DNA of 35,455 bases from JAISFI01 sp031553775 (lineage in GTDB: Bacteria > Bacteroidota > Bacteroidia > Bacteroidales > Azobacteroidaceae). Under the pieces are notes generated by a model. The model saw only the letters and a program-made list of their open reading frames with translations, was not told the DNA's origin and ran no database searches. This document shows, piece after piece, positions 1 to 7,025 of this stretch; position 1 is the first letter of the stretch; each line of letters begins with the position of its first letter. The stretch spans positions 1-35,455 of the forward strand of contig JAVBLA010000072.1 in NCBI GenBank assembly GCA_031553775.1, read 5' to 3'. The translations under genes and the position numbers were made by a program.

Positions 1-412
1 ATTGACACCGAATGTCATGTAGTTTATTTTTTGCCAGAAGCCGTCTTTATACAAATCGGGGGGGGGGGAGAGTCATTGGTTCGGAAGAAATGGAACGGTC
101 GCTACGGGTGTAGTATCCACCTCTCTCATTGAGATAGTTGAAGCCCTTGGCTTGTCCCCCTGTAATCTGCAACCTGGCTCCCAGATAAGGTGAAAACCAT
201 TTCCCGGCAGAAAGTTCTCCGGAATAACTGATTCGTTTGATTAAATCCACATCCCGGTCTTGTTCTCCCATAAGTAAATTAGGTCCGACACCGAAAGAAA
301 TGAACCAGTTGTTTTTGGCTTTGACTGTTTGTGCCTGCTCTACTAATTGCGCATAACTACCCATGGCAAAAAATGCCAGAACCGGTAGTATAATTAATTT
401 TTTGTGTTTCAT
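1..412 (-). CDS. OmpA-type outer-membrane beta-barrel protein, 3' part missing, frameshifted at a G11 tract
   Basis: The protein begins with a signal peptide (MKHKKLIILPVLAFFAMGSYAQ) and continues with barrel-like strands (NNWFISFGVGPNLL, GKWFSPYLGARLQITGGQAKGF), typical of the Bacteroidales OmpA-like N-terminal barrel family. As assembled, the frame ends at 47-49 shortly after the run of 11 G on the plus strand (58-68). Removing one base from that run joins the frame to an open stretch reading DLYKDGFWQKINYMTFGVN up to the window edge, which is a natural continuation for this family. The gene therefore appears either phase-OFF, mutated or mis-assembled at the homopolymer, and it continues beyond position 1. 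It is the third gene of the wza-wzc operon, 49 bp after wzc, so a role in exporting or anchoring the polysaccharide at the outer membrane is likely but inferred. Confidence 0.75.
58..68. repeat. G11 homopolymer inside the barrel-protein gene
   Basis: Eleven consecutive G on the plus strand (C11 in the coding strand) lie about 115 codons into the barrel gene. Ten (or 7 or 13) bases would keep the gene open; eleven gives a stop seven codons after the tract begins. Tracts of this length are prone to slippage and also to sequencing error. Confidence 0.9.
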
Positions 413-461
413 AATTTTTTCAGTCTATTTGTTAGTAATACTTCTATTCTTACATATTGAA

Positions 462-2858
462 TCACTTTGTTTTGTTTTTTTCGGAAGCATATCCGTATCC
501 ATAGCTGTATCCATATCCATATCCGTATCCATACCGGTATTTCCCTCCTTTATTTTCGGATATACCGTTGATCAGGATATGCGGATCATTGAGCCTTCCT
601 TCAACACTGATTTCATTTAACATCCGGAGGGCAACTTTGGGCGTGTATTTGCTACGGACAACGAATAACGAAATATCAGTCACCCGGTTTAAGAGGAATG
701 AATCGGAAACACTTCCTACAGGAGAGGTATCTACAATGATATATTCATATCGTTTACGTAGTTCATTGAAGAGCTTTTCCAGATTTTTTTCCATCAGCAA
801 TTCATTGGGATCCGGGGGAATCATACCCGCCGGAATAACATCTAATTGTTCGTGTAACCCGCTGGCTTGTATGATTTCGTTTATATCCGGGGTGAATCCT
901 GATAAATAGGATACTACACCATTTTTGGATGGTTCCAGATTCATATAATTGGATAGTTTCGGTCGCCTGATATCCAATCCGACCAATACTGTTTTGTATT
1001 TCAGGGCAAATGTCATTGCCAGGTTGATCGATACGAATGTTTTTCCTTCACCGGAAATGAAAGAAGTAATCAGTATCACTTTTTTTCCGGTTTCCTGCGA
1101 ATTCATTGCAAACTGAAGCTTTGTGCGTAATAGACGGAACATTTCTGCTATAGGGCTGGTATCATGAGAGGATATTACGATAGATCTTTTCTTTTTGTCG
1201 AATGGGAGAGAACTTATTACCGGTACTTTACTAATACGGGCAACATCACCTTCATTTTCTATCCGATAGTTAAAAATAGCTTTAATACCCAATATGATTA
1301 AAGGTATCAATAAGCCGATTAACAATGCGGATAACATGACAGACATCCTATTGGGAGAAACGATTCCTACTGTAATAGGAGATTCGATCACTTTTGCTCC
1401 GGGAGCCGTAACTGCTAAGGATAGCGATACTTCTTCTTTTCTTTCAAGCAGGGCTACATAAAGTGTTTCTTTGATTTTTTGTTGCCGGAGTTTTTCAGCC
1501 CATTCCCTTTCCAACCGTGGAAATTCATCTACATGCTTATCGCTTTCCCTGTTTGTTTTCTTTAGATCTTTTTCATTTATCTTCAAAGACTTACGATATC
1601 CTTCGATCGAAATGATCAGTGATTCTTTTACTGAAGAGATATTTTCTTCTATTCTTACTACGGAAGGATTTCCTTCTACAGTATAATTTCCCAGTCGTTC
1701 CCGTTCGAGGACTAATGCATTGTATTGATTGATATTGTTTATCAGGCTTGCATCTTGTACTCCGGGATTAGTTATCAGCCGGGAGTTTCCTGTTTGATTT
1801 TTTCCGATTTCGTCGCTCAGTATTCTCAGGAGTTCCAGTTGAAGTCCGATTTGAACCAATTGTTTCTCGGAGTCGCTTCCATCGGACAAAAATCGTTCGG
1901 ATTCACTGGACAGGCTGGTAATAACCTTGTTGTTCCTCTTAAAATCAACAATGTCTTCTTCTGCCGATTCCAGGTCTCCGTTTACAAAAGATAAACGCTC
2001 TTCTATAAATTTCAATGCATTACGGGCAGCTTTATTTTTGTCGTCCATTACATCGTGATTATAAGCGTCGATCAATTTATTCAGAAAATCGATACCCCGT
2101 ACCGGATGGGCATCCAGTATCGACAATTTTACGATACTTGTATTGTTGATGGTGTTTTCCAGGGATAACCTGGACAGATAAGACATGGCTACACCGGCAG
2201 GATTATATATATTTACATCCAGGTTATGATCTCCGTTGAATGGGATATTTTCATCCACATACATGTAAATAGTCCCTGCAGACATTGTTATGCTGTCTAA
2301 TACTCCATTGAGTTGTTTGGAAAAGGTTTCCAGACCATAACTCCCGTTCATCAGGATCTTTTCATTTGCTTCACTAGCGAATTTAAGGTTGATACAACCA
2401 TTGATGGAAGATGCAGATTGGGCTTTCATGAATACTTCTACCGGAGTGGACTGGAAATAACGGTTATTGTTCCCATAGATTTCCGTATCTTTCAGCCGAC
2501 CTTTTACTGTATACGAAATGTAGAGTCCCATTTGACGTACCACATTTTCCAGCAAATTTCTGGAGTGGAAAAATTCCATCTGGTTGACGATGCTGTTATT
2601 TGAATTGATCAATCCCATGCTTTCAAATACGGCAAATTCGCTGTTTCCACTTCCACCCTGGCTGTTTTGAAGCACAATTTTAGAATCTACCTGATATATA
2701 TTGGTGCTGTACCGAAGTTTCAGGTATCCGGCAGGGAGACAAATCAATAATGAAGCGAGGAACCACTTCCAGTGCAGGATAATGTGAATAAATATCCATT
2801 GTAAGTCTATTTCCGCATTGGCCCTGGATAGGGGTTCTGTTCTTCCTTTAGTTTCCAT
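462..2858 (-). CDS. Wzc-like chain-length determinant and tyrosine autokinase of exopolysaccharide assembly
   Basis: This 798-residue protein fits the fused Wzz/BY-kinase family that controls polymerisation and export of capsule or exopolysaccharide from the inner membrane. An N-terminal Wzz domain follows a membrane segment near residues 26-46. A long periplasmic coiled-coil region ends at a second membrane segment near 505-528. The cytoplasmic kinase has Walker A (SGEGKT, about 601-606), Walker A' (VGLDIRRPKL, about 628) and Walker B (IIVDTSP, about 706). The C-terminus is a tyrosine cluster of alternating Tyr and Gly with nine tyrosines, the usual site of trans-autophosphorylation. It starts 10 bp after the wza-like gene and is followed by the barrel-protein gene, so the three form one leftward operon. 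Full family length and no damage were seen. Confidence 0.95.
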   Translation of the reverse strand: METKGRTEPLSRANAEIDLQWIFIHIILHWKWFLASLLICLPAGYLKLRYSTNIYQVDSKIVLQNSQGGSGNSEFAVFESMGLINSNNSIVNQMEFFHSRNLLENVVRQMGLYISYTVKGRLKDTEIYGNNNRYFQSTPVEVFMKAQSASSINGCINLKFASEANEKILMNGSYGLETFSKQLNGVLDSITMSAGTIYMYVDENIPFNGDHNLDVNIYNPAGVAMSYLSRLSLENTINNTSIVKLSILDAHPVRGIDFLNKLIDAYNHDVMDDKNKAARNALKFIEERLSFVNGDLESAEEDIVDFKRNNKVITSLSSESERFLSDGSDSEKQLVQIGLQLELLRILSDEIGKNQTGNSRLITNPGVQDASLINNINQYNALVLERERLGNYTVEGNPSVVRIEENISSVKESLIISIEGYRKSLKINEKDLKKTNRESDKHVDEFPRLEREWAEKLRQQKIKETLYVALLERKEEVSLSLAVTAPGAKVIESPITVGIVSPNRMSVMLSALLIGLLIPLIILGIKAIFNYRIENEGDVARISKVPVISSLPFDKKKRSIVISSHDTSPIAEMFRLLRTKLQFAMNSQETGKKVILITSFISGEGKTFVSINLAMTFALKYKTVLVGLDIRRPKLSNYMNLEPSKNGVVSYLSGFTPDINEIIQASGLHEQLDVIPAGMIPPDPNELLMEKNLEKLFNELRKRYEYIIVDTSPVGSVSDSFLLNRVTDISLFVVRSKYTPKVALRMLNEISVEGRLNDPHILINGISENKGGKYRYGYGYGYGYSYGYGYASEKNKTK
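489..542. repeat. Hexanucleotide repeat coding for the Tyr-Gly tail of the kinase
   Basis: Nine imperfect 6-bp units of the form (A/G)TATCC in plus-strand reading encode most of the alternating Tyr-Gly tail. Gain or loss of a unit would change the tyrosine number without breaking the frame. Confidence 0.8.
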
Positions 2859-2868
2859 TCAGTAGCAT

Positions 2869-3672
2869 TTATTTAGTGAACGATATGACTAAAACCGCAG
2901 CGGTGGTCAGGATAGAAGCCATTGACATCCAGAATGAAGTTTGGGCGGTAATGGTAGAAAATCCGGCGTTTGCTTTATTATGTTCCGCATATATGATGTC
3001 GTTCTGTTGCAAGTAGAAATAGGGAGACCTCATAATCTCCACATCCGAAATATCGAGCCGTACTTTAACATATTCTCCATTCGCCTGTTCCCGGATTAGC
3101 ATGATCCGGTCCCGTTTGCCGAAATGATTCAGGTCGCCTGACATTGCCAGGGCTTCCAATAAATTGATTTTTTCTTTGTTCACTTTATGTACGTTGGCTC
3201 CGGTTTCTCCCAGTGTATAAAACTCAAAATTCAATAAACTTACAGTTACTATAGGTTCTTCCCTGATGTATGTTTTTAACCGCTCTTTGAGATCATTTTC
3301 CAACTCTTCTTTGGTCATGCCCTGTACATGAAGTGTACCCAAAATAGGAAATTCAATATTTCCGCGACTGTCTACCAGGTAGCTTAGCGCAGAAGATTGA
3401 GCTCCGGCGATGCCTCCTCCTATTGCTGTTGCTGCATCGATTAAATTGAAAGATTTGGCTCCATCGGGTTCCCGGGGTGTGAGTACAGAAATATTTAACT
3501 GGTCTTCAGGTCGTAAACGGATGGTTCCTCTGTGTTTTTTCGGTACGATGACCGATAAAGAATCAGGGTCTCCGGGTGATTGGAGGTAGGGAATTTTTTT
3601 ATAAGAACTACAGGAAGATAGTATAAAAATAACCAATACAGGAAATAAATACATTCTTAAATTTGCTTTCAT
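2869..3672 (-). CDS. Wza-like polysaccharide export lipoprotein
   Basis: The 267-residue product has a lipoprotein signal ending in LSSC (Cys21), then a polysaccharide export domain (about 50-145, with RPEDQLNISVL and VDSRGNIEFPILGTLHVQGMT) and an SLBB-like region (about 150-230). A C-terminal hydrophobic helix (about 245-265) probably crosses the outer membrane, as in Wza. It is the first gene of the leftward operon with the tyrosine kinase and the barrel protein, and should form the outer-membrane exit pore. The 250-bp leader carries an inverted repeat but no TAnnTTTG box on its own strand, which suggests that the promoter lies further upstream, in or beyond the inverted-repeat segment 3923-4907. 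Confidence 0.93.
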   Translation of the reverse strand: MKANLRMYLFPVLVIFILSSCSSYKKIPYLQSPGDPDSLSVIVPKKHRGTIRLRPEDQLNISVLTPREPDGAKSFNLIDAATAIGGGIAGAQSSALSYLVDSRGNIEFPILGTLHVQGMTKEELENDLKERLKTYIREEPIVTVSLLNFEFYTLGETGANVHKVNKEKINLLEALAMSGDLNHFGKRDRIMLIREQANGEYVKVRLDISDVEIMRSPYFYLQQNDIIYAEHNKANAGFSTITAQTSFWMSMASILTTAAVLVISFTK

Positions 3673-3922
3673 TAAGTTAAACTGTTAGTTGAAAAAAACT
3701 TCTATCGGTAAGGATTCCAAGCACACACACATACATTAATAAGTAGGTCGTTTTTTGGGTGATAATAGTAAAAAAAGAAAGGTCATAAAGGCAGGAATTC
3801 CTTACCGAATGAAGAATTTTTCCATATATATGTTGTAATGTTGATTTTAAATGGGGAGAATTTATGTATATACATGTAATAATGCTTTTGGGTTATAAAT
3901 TATCGTTTCCTAATTGCTTTTG
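3673..3922 (-). promoter_or_regulatory. Long leader of the polysaccharide operon with an inverted repeat
   Basis: The leader is AT-rich and lies between the wza-like gene and the inverted-repeat segment. CGGTAAGGATTCC at 3706-3718 pairs with GGAATTCCTTACCG at 3794-3807 (one-base bulge), enclosing 75 nt. No CAAA occurs on the plus strand here, so there is no TTTG-type box for leftward transcription. The repeat could be an RNA stem in the operon leader. Confidence 0.5.
3887..3922 (+). promoter_or_regulatory. Weak candidate promoter for the AraC-family gene in the present orientation
   Basis: TTTG at 3887-3890 is followed after 24 bp by TGCTTTTG at 3915-3922, one mismatch from TAnnTTTG. It abuts the left inverted repeat from outside, so it would read into the segment whichever way the segment lies. 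The spacing is slightly long. Confidence 0.3.
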
Positions 3923-3949
3923 AATTTCTGTCACTTGGTAAGTGACGGA
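3923..3949 (+). repeat. Left inverted repeat of the invertible segment
   Basis: AATTTCTGTCACTTGGTAAG followed by TGACGGA. It matches the reverse complement of 4881-4907 except at position 3934. The core at 3930-3946 is itself a perfect dyad (GTCACTT GGT AAGTGAC), as expected for a tyrosine recombinase crossover site. Confidence 0.85.
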
Positions 3950-3965
3950 TACAAATGCACATTAT

Positions 3966-4799
3966 ATGACACTAAATTTTGCAAAAACGGGGATTGAAAA
4001 AAAATCCTTAAAGAAAAGAGAAAGTTTTTCCTCTATTCATGCTGATAAAGCAGCTATTTTGTTTTTTTTGGACGGGGACTTAACCCTTGGAATGAATGGA
4101 AATGAGTTAAATATACATGCTGGAGAAATGTTTTTCTTATCGGCAGGAGATACTTATTTTATTCAGATTAATGGAGATTTAGATTTAATTTATTTTCCAT
4201 TTGACCTATACTGTTCTATTTCTGAGGGAGTTAATATGCAGAATCTATTATCTTCCATGCCGAATGAGAATTCTCTTAACACAGGTTTGCCTTATTGTTT
4301 GCCTTTCCGGAAAAGTATCCGGCAATTTTTAGCCTTGATGGAAGAATATCTCAATGATCACTTATACACAGAGGAAATTTACAAAATTAAGATCAGTGAA
4401 CTGATTGTTTTATTAAGATCATTGTATGCTCCCCACGAATTGGCTTTGTTTTTTTCTTCAGTTGTAGGCAACGATTTGGTATTCATGGAGATGGTATCGA
4501 GTAACTATCACAGATTCAATACAGTAGAATCCCTGGCCCAGTATACTTGCTACAGCACATCGGGTTTTACAAAGAAATTTCACCGGGTGTTTCACGAATC
4601 TCCTTACCAGTGGATGCTTAGAAAAAAAGCTCAAAAAATACTTTCCGACATTAAATTGTCGGGAAAAACTTTTAAAGAAATATCCATGGAATACGGGTTT
4701 TCTTCACAATCTCATTTTTACCTCTTTTGTAAAAAACAATACAATGCTTCACCTTCCTTTATTCGAAAAAAACATGATTTTAAATACGAAATGGCTTGA
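3966..4799 (+). CDS. AraC-family transcriptional regulator inside the invertible segment
   Basis: The N-terminal half looks like a cupin-type sensor (LNIHAGEMFFLSAGDTYFIQ). The C-terminal 90 or so residues carry the two AraC helix-turn-helix units, from NTVESLAQYTCYSTSGFTKKFHRVF to FKEISMEYGFSSQSHFYLFCKKQY. I chose the ATG at 3966 (277 residues). A GTG at 3942 is in frame but lies inside the inverted repeat and would add only eight residues. The gene is more AT-rich than its neighbours by eye. It converges with the recombinase gene now; after inversion it would read leftward, in line with the recombinase and the polysaccharide operon. It probably controls that operon or the switch; the ligand is unknown. 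Confidence 0.9.
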   Translation: MTLNFAKTGIEKKSLKKRESFSSIHADKAAILFFLDGDLTLGMNGNELNIHAGEMFFLSAGDTYFIQINGDLDLIYFPFDLYCSISEGVNMQNLLSSMPNENSLNTGLPYCLPFRKSIRQFLALMEEYLNDHLYTEEIYKIKISELIVLLRSLYAPHELALFFSSVVGNDLVFMEMVSSNYHRFNTVESLAQYTCYSTSGFTKKFHRVFHESPYQWMLRKKAQKILSDIKLSGKTFKEISMEYGFSSQSHFYLFCKKQYNASPSFIRKKHDFKYEMA

Positions 4800-4829
4800 A
4801 TTTAATAATTGTAGGTAGAAATATTATAG

Positions 4830-4858
4830 TTGTATGTATCCCTTTGTAGCTAACTTTG
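4830..4858 (+). promoter_or_regulatory. Consensus promoter at the right end of the invertible segment
   Basis: A perfect -7 box TAACTTTG at 4851-4858 follows TTG (4830-4832) at 18 bp. It lies after the AraC-family stop codon and points right, out of the segment and antisense to the 3' end of the recombinase gene. Inverting 3923-4907 would place it near 3972-3979 pointing left into the wza-wzc operon. Confidence 0.6.
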
Positions 4859-4880
4859 TGCCGTGGTTTTTAAGGAAGAT

Positions 4881-4907
4881 TCCGTCACTTACCAATTGAC
4901 AGAAATT
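4881..4907 (-). repeat. Right inverted repeat of the invertible segment
   Basis: This is the partner of 3923-3949 in opposite orientation, with one mismatch that breaks the internal dyad at one position (GTCACTT ACC AATTGAC). Confidence 0.85.
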
Positions 4908-4912
4908 TTGCA

Positions 4913-4920
4913 CAAAAGTA
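4913..4920 (-). promoter_or_regulatory. -7 box just outside the right inverted repeat, pointing into the segment
   Basis: TACTTTTG on the minus strand matches TAnnTTTG exactly, with no clear -33 box. It would transcribe the AraC-family gene if the segment were inverted, and is antisense to it in the present state. Confidence 0.35.
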
Positions 4921-4956
4921 CGTTTTTTTTTGAGAATAATCCTCTTTTTTGTTTTT

Positions 4957-5955
4957 TTACACGGTAACTTTCATGTTAACCCGGTGAAGTATCGACTGAT
5001 CAAAAGCAGCCAGATAGATCATCGTGGTTTTAATATTAGAATGGCCCAATGATTCTGAAATTTGTTCGATCGGAACCTGCATGTATTTGGCTATGGTAGC
5101 CCAGGAATGCCGGGCAACATAACCGGTCAGCGCTTTATTAATTCCGGTCATCGATCTTATTTTTTTTAAGTTGTTGTTATAAGTCCTCAATGCAGATTCA
5201 TATTGTGTCCTCTCCGGTTTATCCGGTTTGGTTATGATCGGCAGCAAATAGATAGAGTCAGAAGTTTCCTGTTCAAAAAAACGAATGATTTTTTTCAAAT
5301 CAGGAGTAATTTGAACGTGAATGGTCTGTCCGGTTTTTTTTCGGGCATAGCAAATAACATTATTATTGACATCCTCCTTTTTTAGATAGGCCATATCGAT
5401 GAACGACATGCCGCGGGTATAAAAACTAAAAAGGAAATAGAGTTTTGCATGCAATAGCGCATCTTTACTCCGTTTATCGGCCTCATCATTTTTCCAATTC
5501 TTGATCAAGGTAATTTCTGATTTACTTAAAGCCCGTTTGGATGTCTGGGCATTTCCTGTAAATACTTTCAGAAAAGGATTTTTTTCAGGGGCATGGAGAA
5601 GTTCCTTGTCTATCGCTTTATTATATATGGCACGTAAGTTTCTCATATAAAAAGAGATCGTGTTCAACCTACATCCTCTCATTTTGAGAAAGGTTTCGAG
5701 ATCCTTTACAAAATTCTCGGAGATTTCCCCCAATGATATGTCATCTGTATCAGTAAACCTTAATACACAATTGAGAGTACCGATGTAAGCCCTGGCTGTC
5801 CGGATCCTGTTTTCGGCCTTTAATTCTTCAGAGAGACGAATAACATGTGTGCGTAATGAGTTCTTTTTCCGTATGAATGCGTGCCCATTCTTGTGTTTAA
5901 AAAATATGCCACTGATGTGTGGCACTTTCAATGTTACTTTCATAATCTTGTCCAT
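4957..5955 (-). CDS. Tyrosine site-specific recombinase, probable DNA invertase of the adjacent segment
   Basis: The 332-residue protein has an N-terminal SAM-like core-binding domain (about 30-125) and a catalytic domain with Arg181 (YTRGMSFIDM), Lys207 (ARKKTG), Arg282 (YVARHSWAT), His305 (LGHSNIKTT) and the nucleophile Tyr314 (MIYLAAFD). The position three before Arg282, usually His, is Tyr279 here. It resembles the Bacteroidales integrase family that includes capsule-promoter invertases. Its stop codon is 49 bp from the right inverted repeat, and no other mobile-element genes or att-like sites are near, so a local invertase role is the best fit. It is read toward the segment, with its own promoter at 6021-6054. 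Confidence 0.93.
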   Translation of the reverse strand: MDKIMKVTLKVPHISGIFFKHKNGHAFIRKKNSLRTHVIRLSEELKAENRIRTARAYIGTLNCVLRFTDTDDISLGEISENFVKDLETFLKMRGCRLNTISFYMRNLRAIYNKAIDKELLHAPEKNPFLKVFTGNAQTSKRALSKSEITLIKNWKNDEADKRSKDALLHAKLYFLFSFYTRGMSFIDMAYLKKEDVNNNVICYARKKTGQTIHVQITPDLKKIIRFFEQETSDSIYLLPIITKPDKPERTQYESALRTYNNNLKKIRSMTGINKALTGYVARHSWATIAKYMQVPIEQISESLGHSNIKTTMIYLAAFDQSILHRVNMKVTV

Positions 5956-6020
5956 TTATGTGTGAAGTTTGCTTTCCTATGTTTTTCAGCAATAAAGTAT
6001 CTAAAATGTGCTTTCTAGGG

Positions 6021-6054
6021 CAAAGGTACTCTAAATTGTAAAAAAACATACAAA
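6021..6054 (-). promoter_or_regulatory. Promoter of the tyrosine recombinase gene
   Basis: The minus strand carries TTTG (6054-6051), a 22-bp spacer and TACCTTTG (6028-6021), a full match to the -7 consensus, giving a leader of about 55-60 nt. Confidence 0.6.
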
Positions 6055-6137
6055 TGAAACATGATTTTGGTTGAAAATGTTCTGCCTGAAAGGATAATAG
6101 GAAAATGTTACAGGCTGATATTAAAGAAAGACAAATG

Positions 6138-6893
6138 TTATAACCTGACAATATCTTTCAGGGTTTTATAACCACTAGCAGAGGCCTTCAATATTTTTCC
6201 GTTCCGAAGATATACCCGGTAGGATTCTTTTTCATACAATTCTATTTTGGTAACTTCATTTACATTGACAATATATGAACGATGGATCCGGATAAACTGT
6301 TCTCCCGGAAGATTTTCCTCAAAAAATTTCATGGTTTTTTCTTTTATGAATGAACCTCTGGCTGTGTGGAGATATACATAATCGCCACAAGCTTCGATAT
6401 AGTCGATATCCTGTGTCGGGATTACATGAATTTGTTGCCGGTCTTTGACGGCTATCCTGACCAGCTTTTCCTGGTGTACTTCTCTGCTTTCACTGAGTTT
6501 TTGTAATGCAGGACGGGAATTTGCCCCATTCGCGATTTTAGATAAGGCTTTTTGAAGAGCAACTTCGAAGCGCTCTTTTGAATAAGGTTTTAGGAGATAG
6601 TCTACTGCATTCGATTCAAAAGCCCGGATTGCATATTGATCATAGGCTGTGGAGAAGATAACCTCCGGAGGATTATCCAGCAGTTCGAGCATTTCAAATC
6701 CAGTCAACTTAGGCATCTGAATATCCAAAAATACCAGTTGTGGACACAAATCCCGGATGATTTTCATCCCATCGAACCCATTATCCGCCTCCCCGACAAC
6801 TAAAATACCCGGACAATCCTTCAGATAAAACCTCAGAATTTCTCTTGCCGGCTCCTCATCATCAATAATCACCACCGAAACAACCCCTCTCAT
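6138..6893 (-). CDS. LytTR-family response regulator
   Basis: A receiver domain is followed by a LytTR DNA-binding domain. Numbered from the longest frame start at 6914, the acidic pair is Asp18/Asp19, the phospho-acceptor is Asp64 (LVFLDIQMP) and the conserved lysine is Lys109 (LLKPYS). The LytTR part runs from about residue 155 to the end (IDYIEACGDYVYLHT, FIRIHRSYIVNVNEV). I prefer the ATG at 6893 because the IIDDE strand normally starts within about eight residues of the N-terminus. It follows the LytS-type kinase gene, which is its likely partner, but a dispersed repeat of about 130 bp separates the two. Confidence 0.93.
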   Translation of the reverse strand: MRGVVSVVIIDDEEPAREILRFYLKDCPGILVVGEADNGFDGMKIIRDLCPQLVFLDIQMPKLTGFEMLELLDNPPEVIFSTAYDQYAIRAFESNAVDYLLKPYSKERFEVALQKALSKIANGANSRPALQKLSESREVHQEKLVRIAVKDRQQIHVIPTQDIDYIEACGDYVYLHTARGSFIKEKTMKFFEENLPGEQFIRIHRSYIVNVNEVTKIELYEKESYRVYLRNGKILKASASGYKTLKDIVRL

Positions 6894-6940
6894 GTCCTCA
6901 CCAATCATCTCCAATCTACCTCCCCCGATATTTAACTCTT

Positions 6941-7024
6941 AAATTAATCCCGCTTCGCGGTCTTGATCTCCTTCGCCCCTCAACCATACAAGCAAGCTTG
7001 ATGGCATTCGGTCTGTCGTCAATT
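6941..7024 (-). repeat. Dispersed intergenic repeat, copy A
   Basis: On the minus strand this 84-bp stretch begins AATTGACGACAGACCGAATG and ends CGGGATTAATT. It matches 21389-21475 at most positions, with a short indel near its centre. It lies between the kinase and regulator genes and contains no ORF. Confidence 0.85.
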
Positions 7025-7025
7025 C

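Larger units (their letters stand above)
3923..4907. mobile_element. Probable invertible DNA segment carrying a regulator gene and an outward promoter
   Basis: The segment is bounded by 27-bp inverted repeats matching at 26 of 27 positions and encloses one gene of the AraC family plus a consensus promoter at its right end. It contains no transposase, and no target-site duplication was found outside the repeats, so it is not an insertion sequence. A tyrosine recombinase gene begins 49 bp beyond the right repeat. This layout matches the local site-specific inversion systems that switch Bacteroides capsule operons. Inversion would turn the internal promoter toward the wza-wzc operon. Inversion itself is inferred, not observed. 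Confidence 0.7.

Noticed and set aside
363..620. Rightward ORF over the start of the barrel gene and the Tyr-Gly repeat
   Set aside because: Its serine-isoleucine repeat is just the antisense reading of the kinase tail repeat, with no start signal and no homology that I recognise.
3720..3732. CA dinucleotide run in the operon leader as a slippage site
   Set aside because: It is short and non-coding, and no frame or promoter spacing depends on it.
3942..3965. GTG start for the AraC-family gene
   Set aside because: It is in frame but lies partly inside the inverted repeat and adds only eight non-conserved residues; the ATG at 3966 is simpler.
3923..4907. Insertion sequence or transposon interpretation of the repeat-bounded segment
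   Set aside because: There is no transposase inside and no target duplication outside; the only gene is a regulator, and the recombinase is outside the repeats.
4957..5955. Recombinase as the integrase of a phage or conjugative element
   Set aside because: No other phage, conjugation or mobilisation gene and no tRNA or att-like repeat is near; the adjoining inverted repeats give a better explanation.
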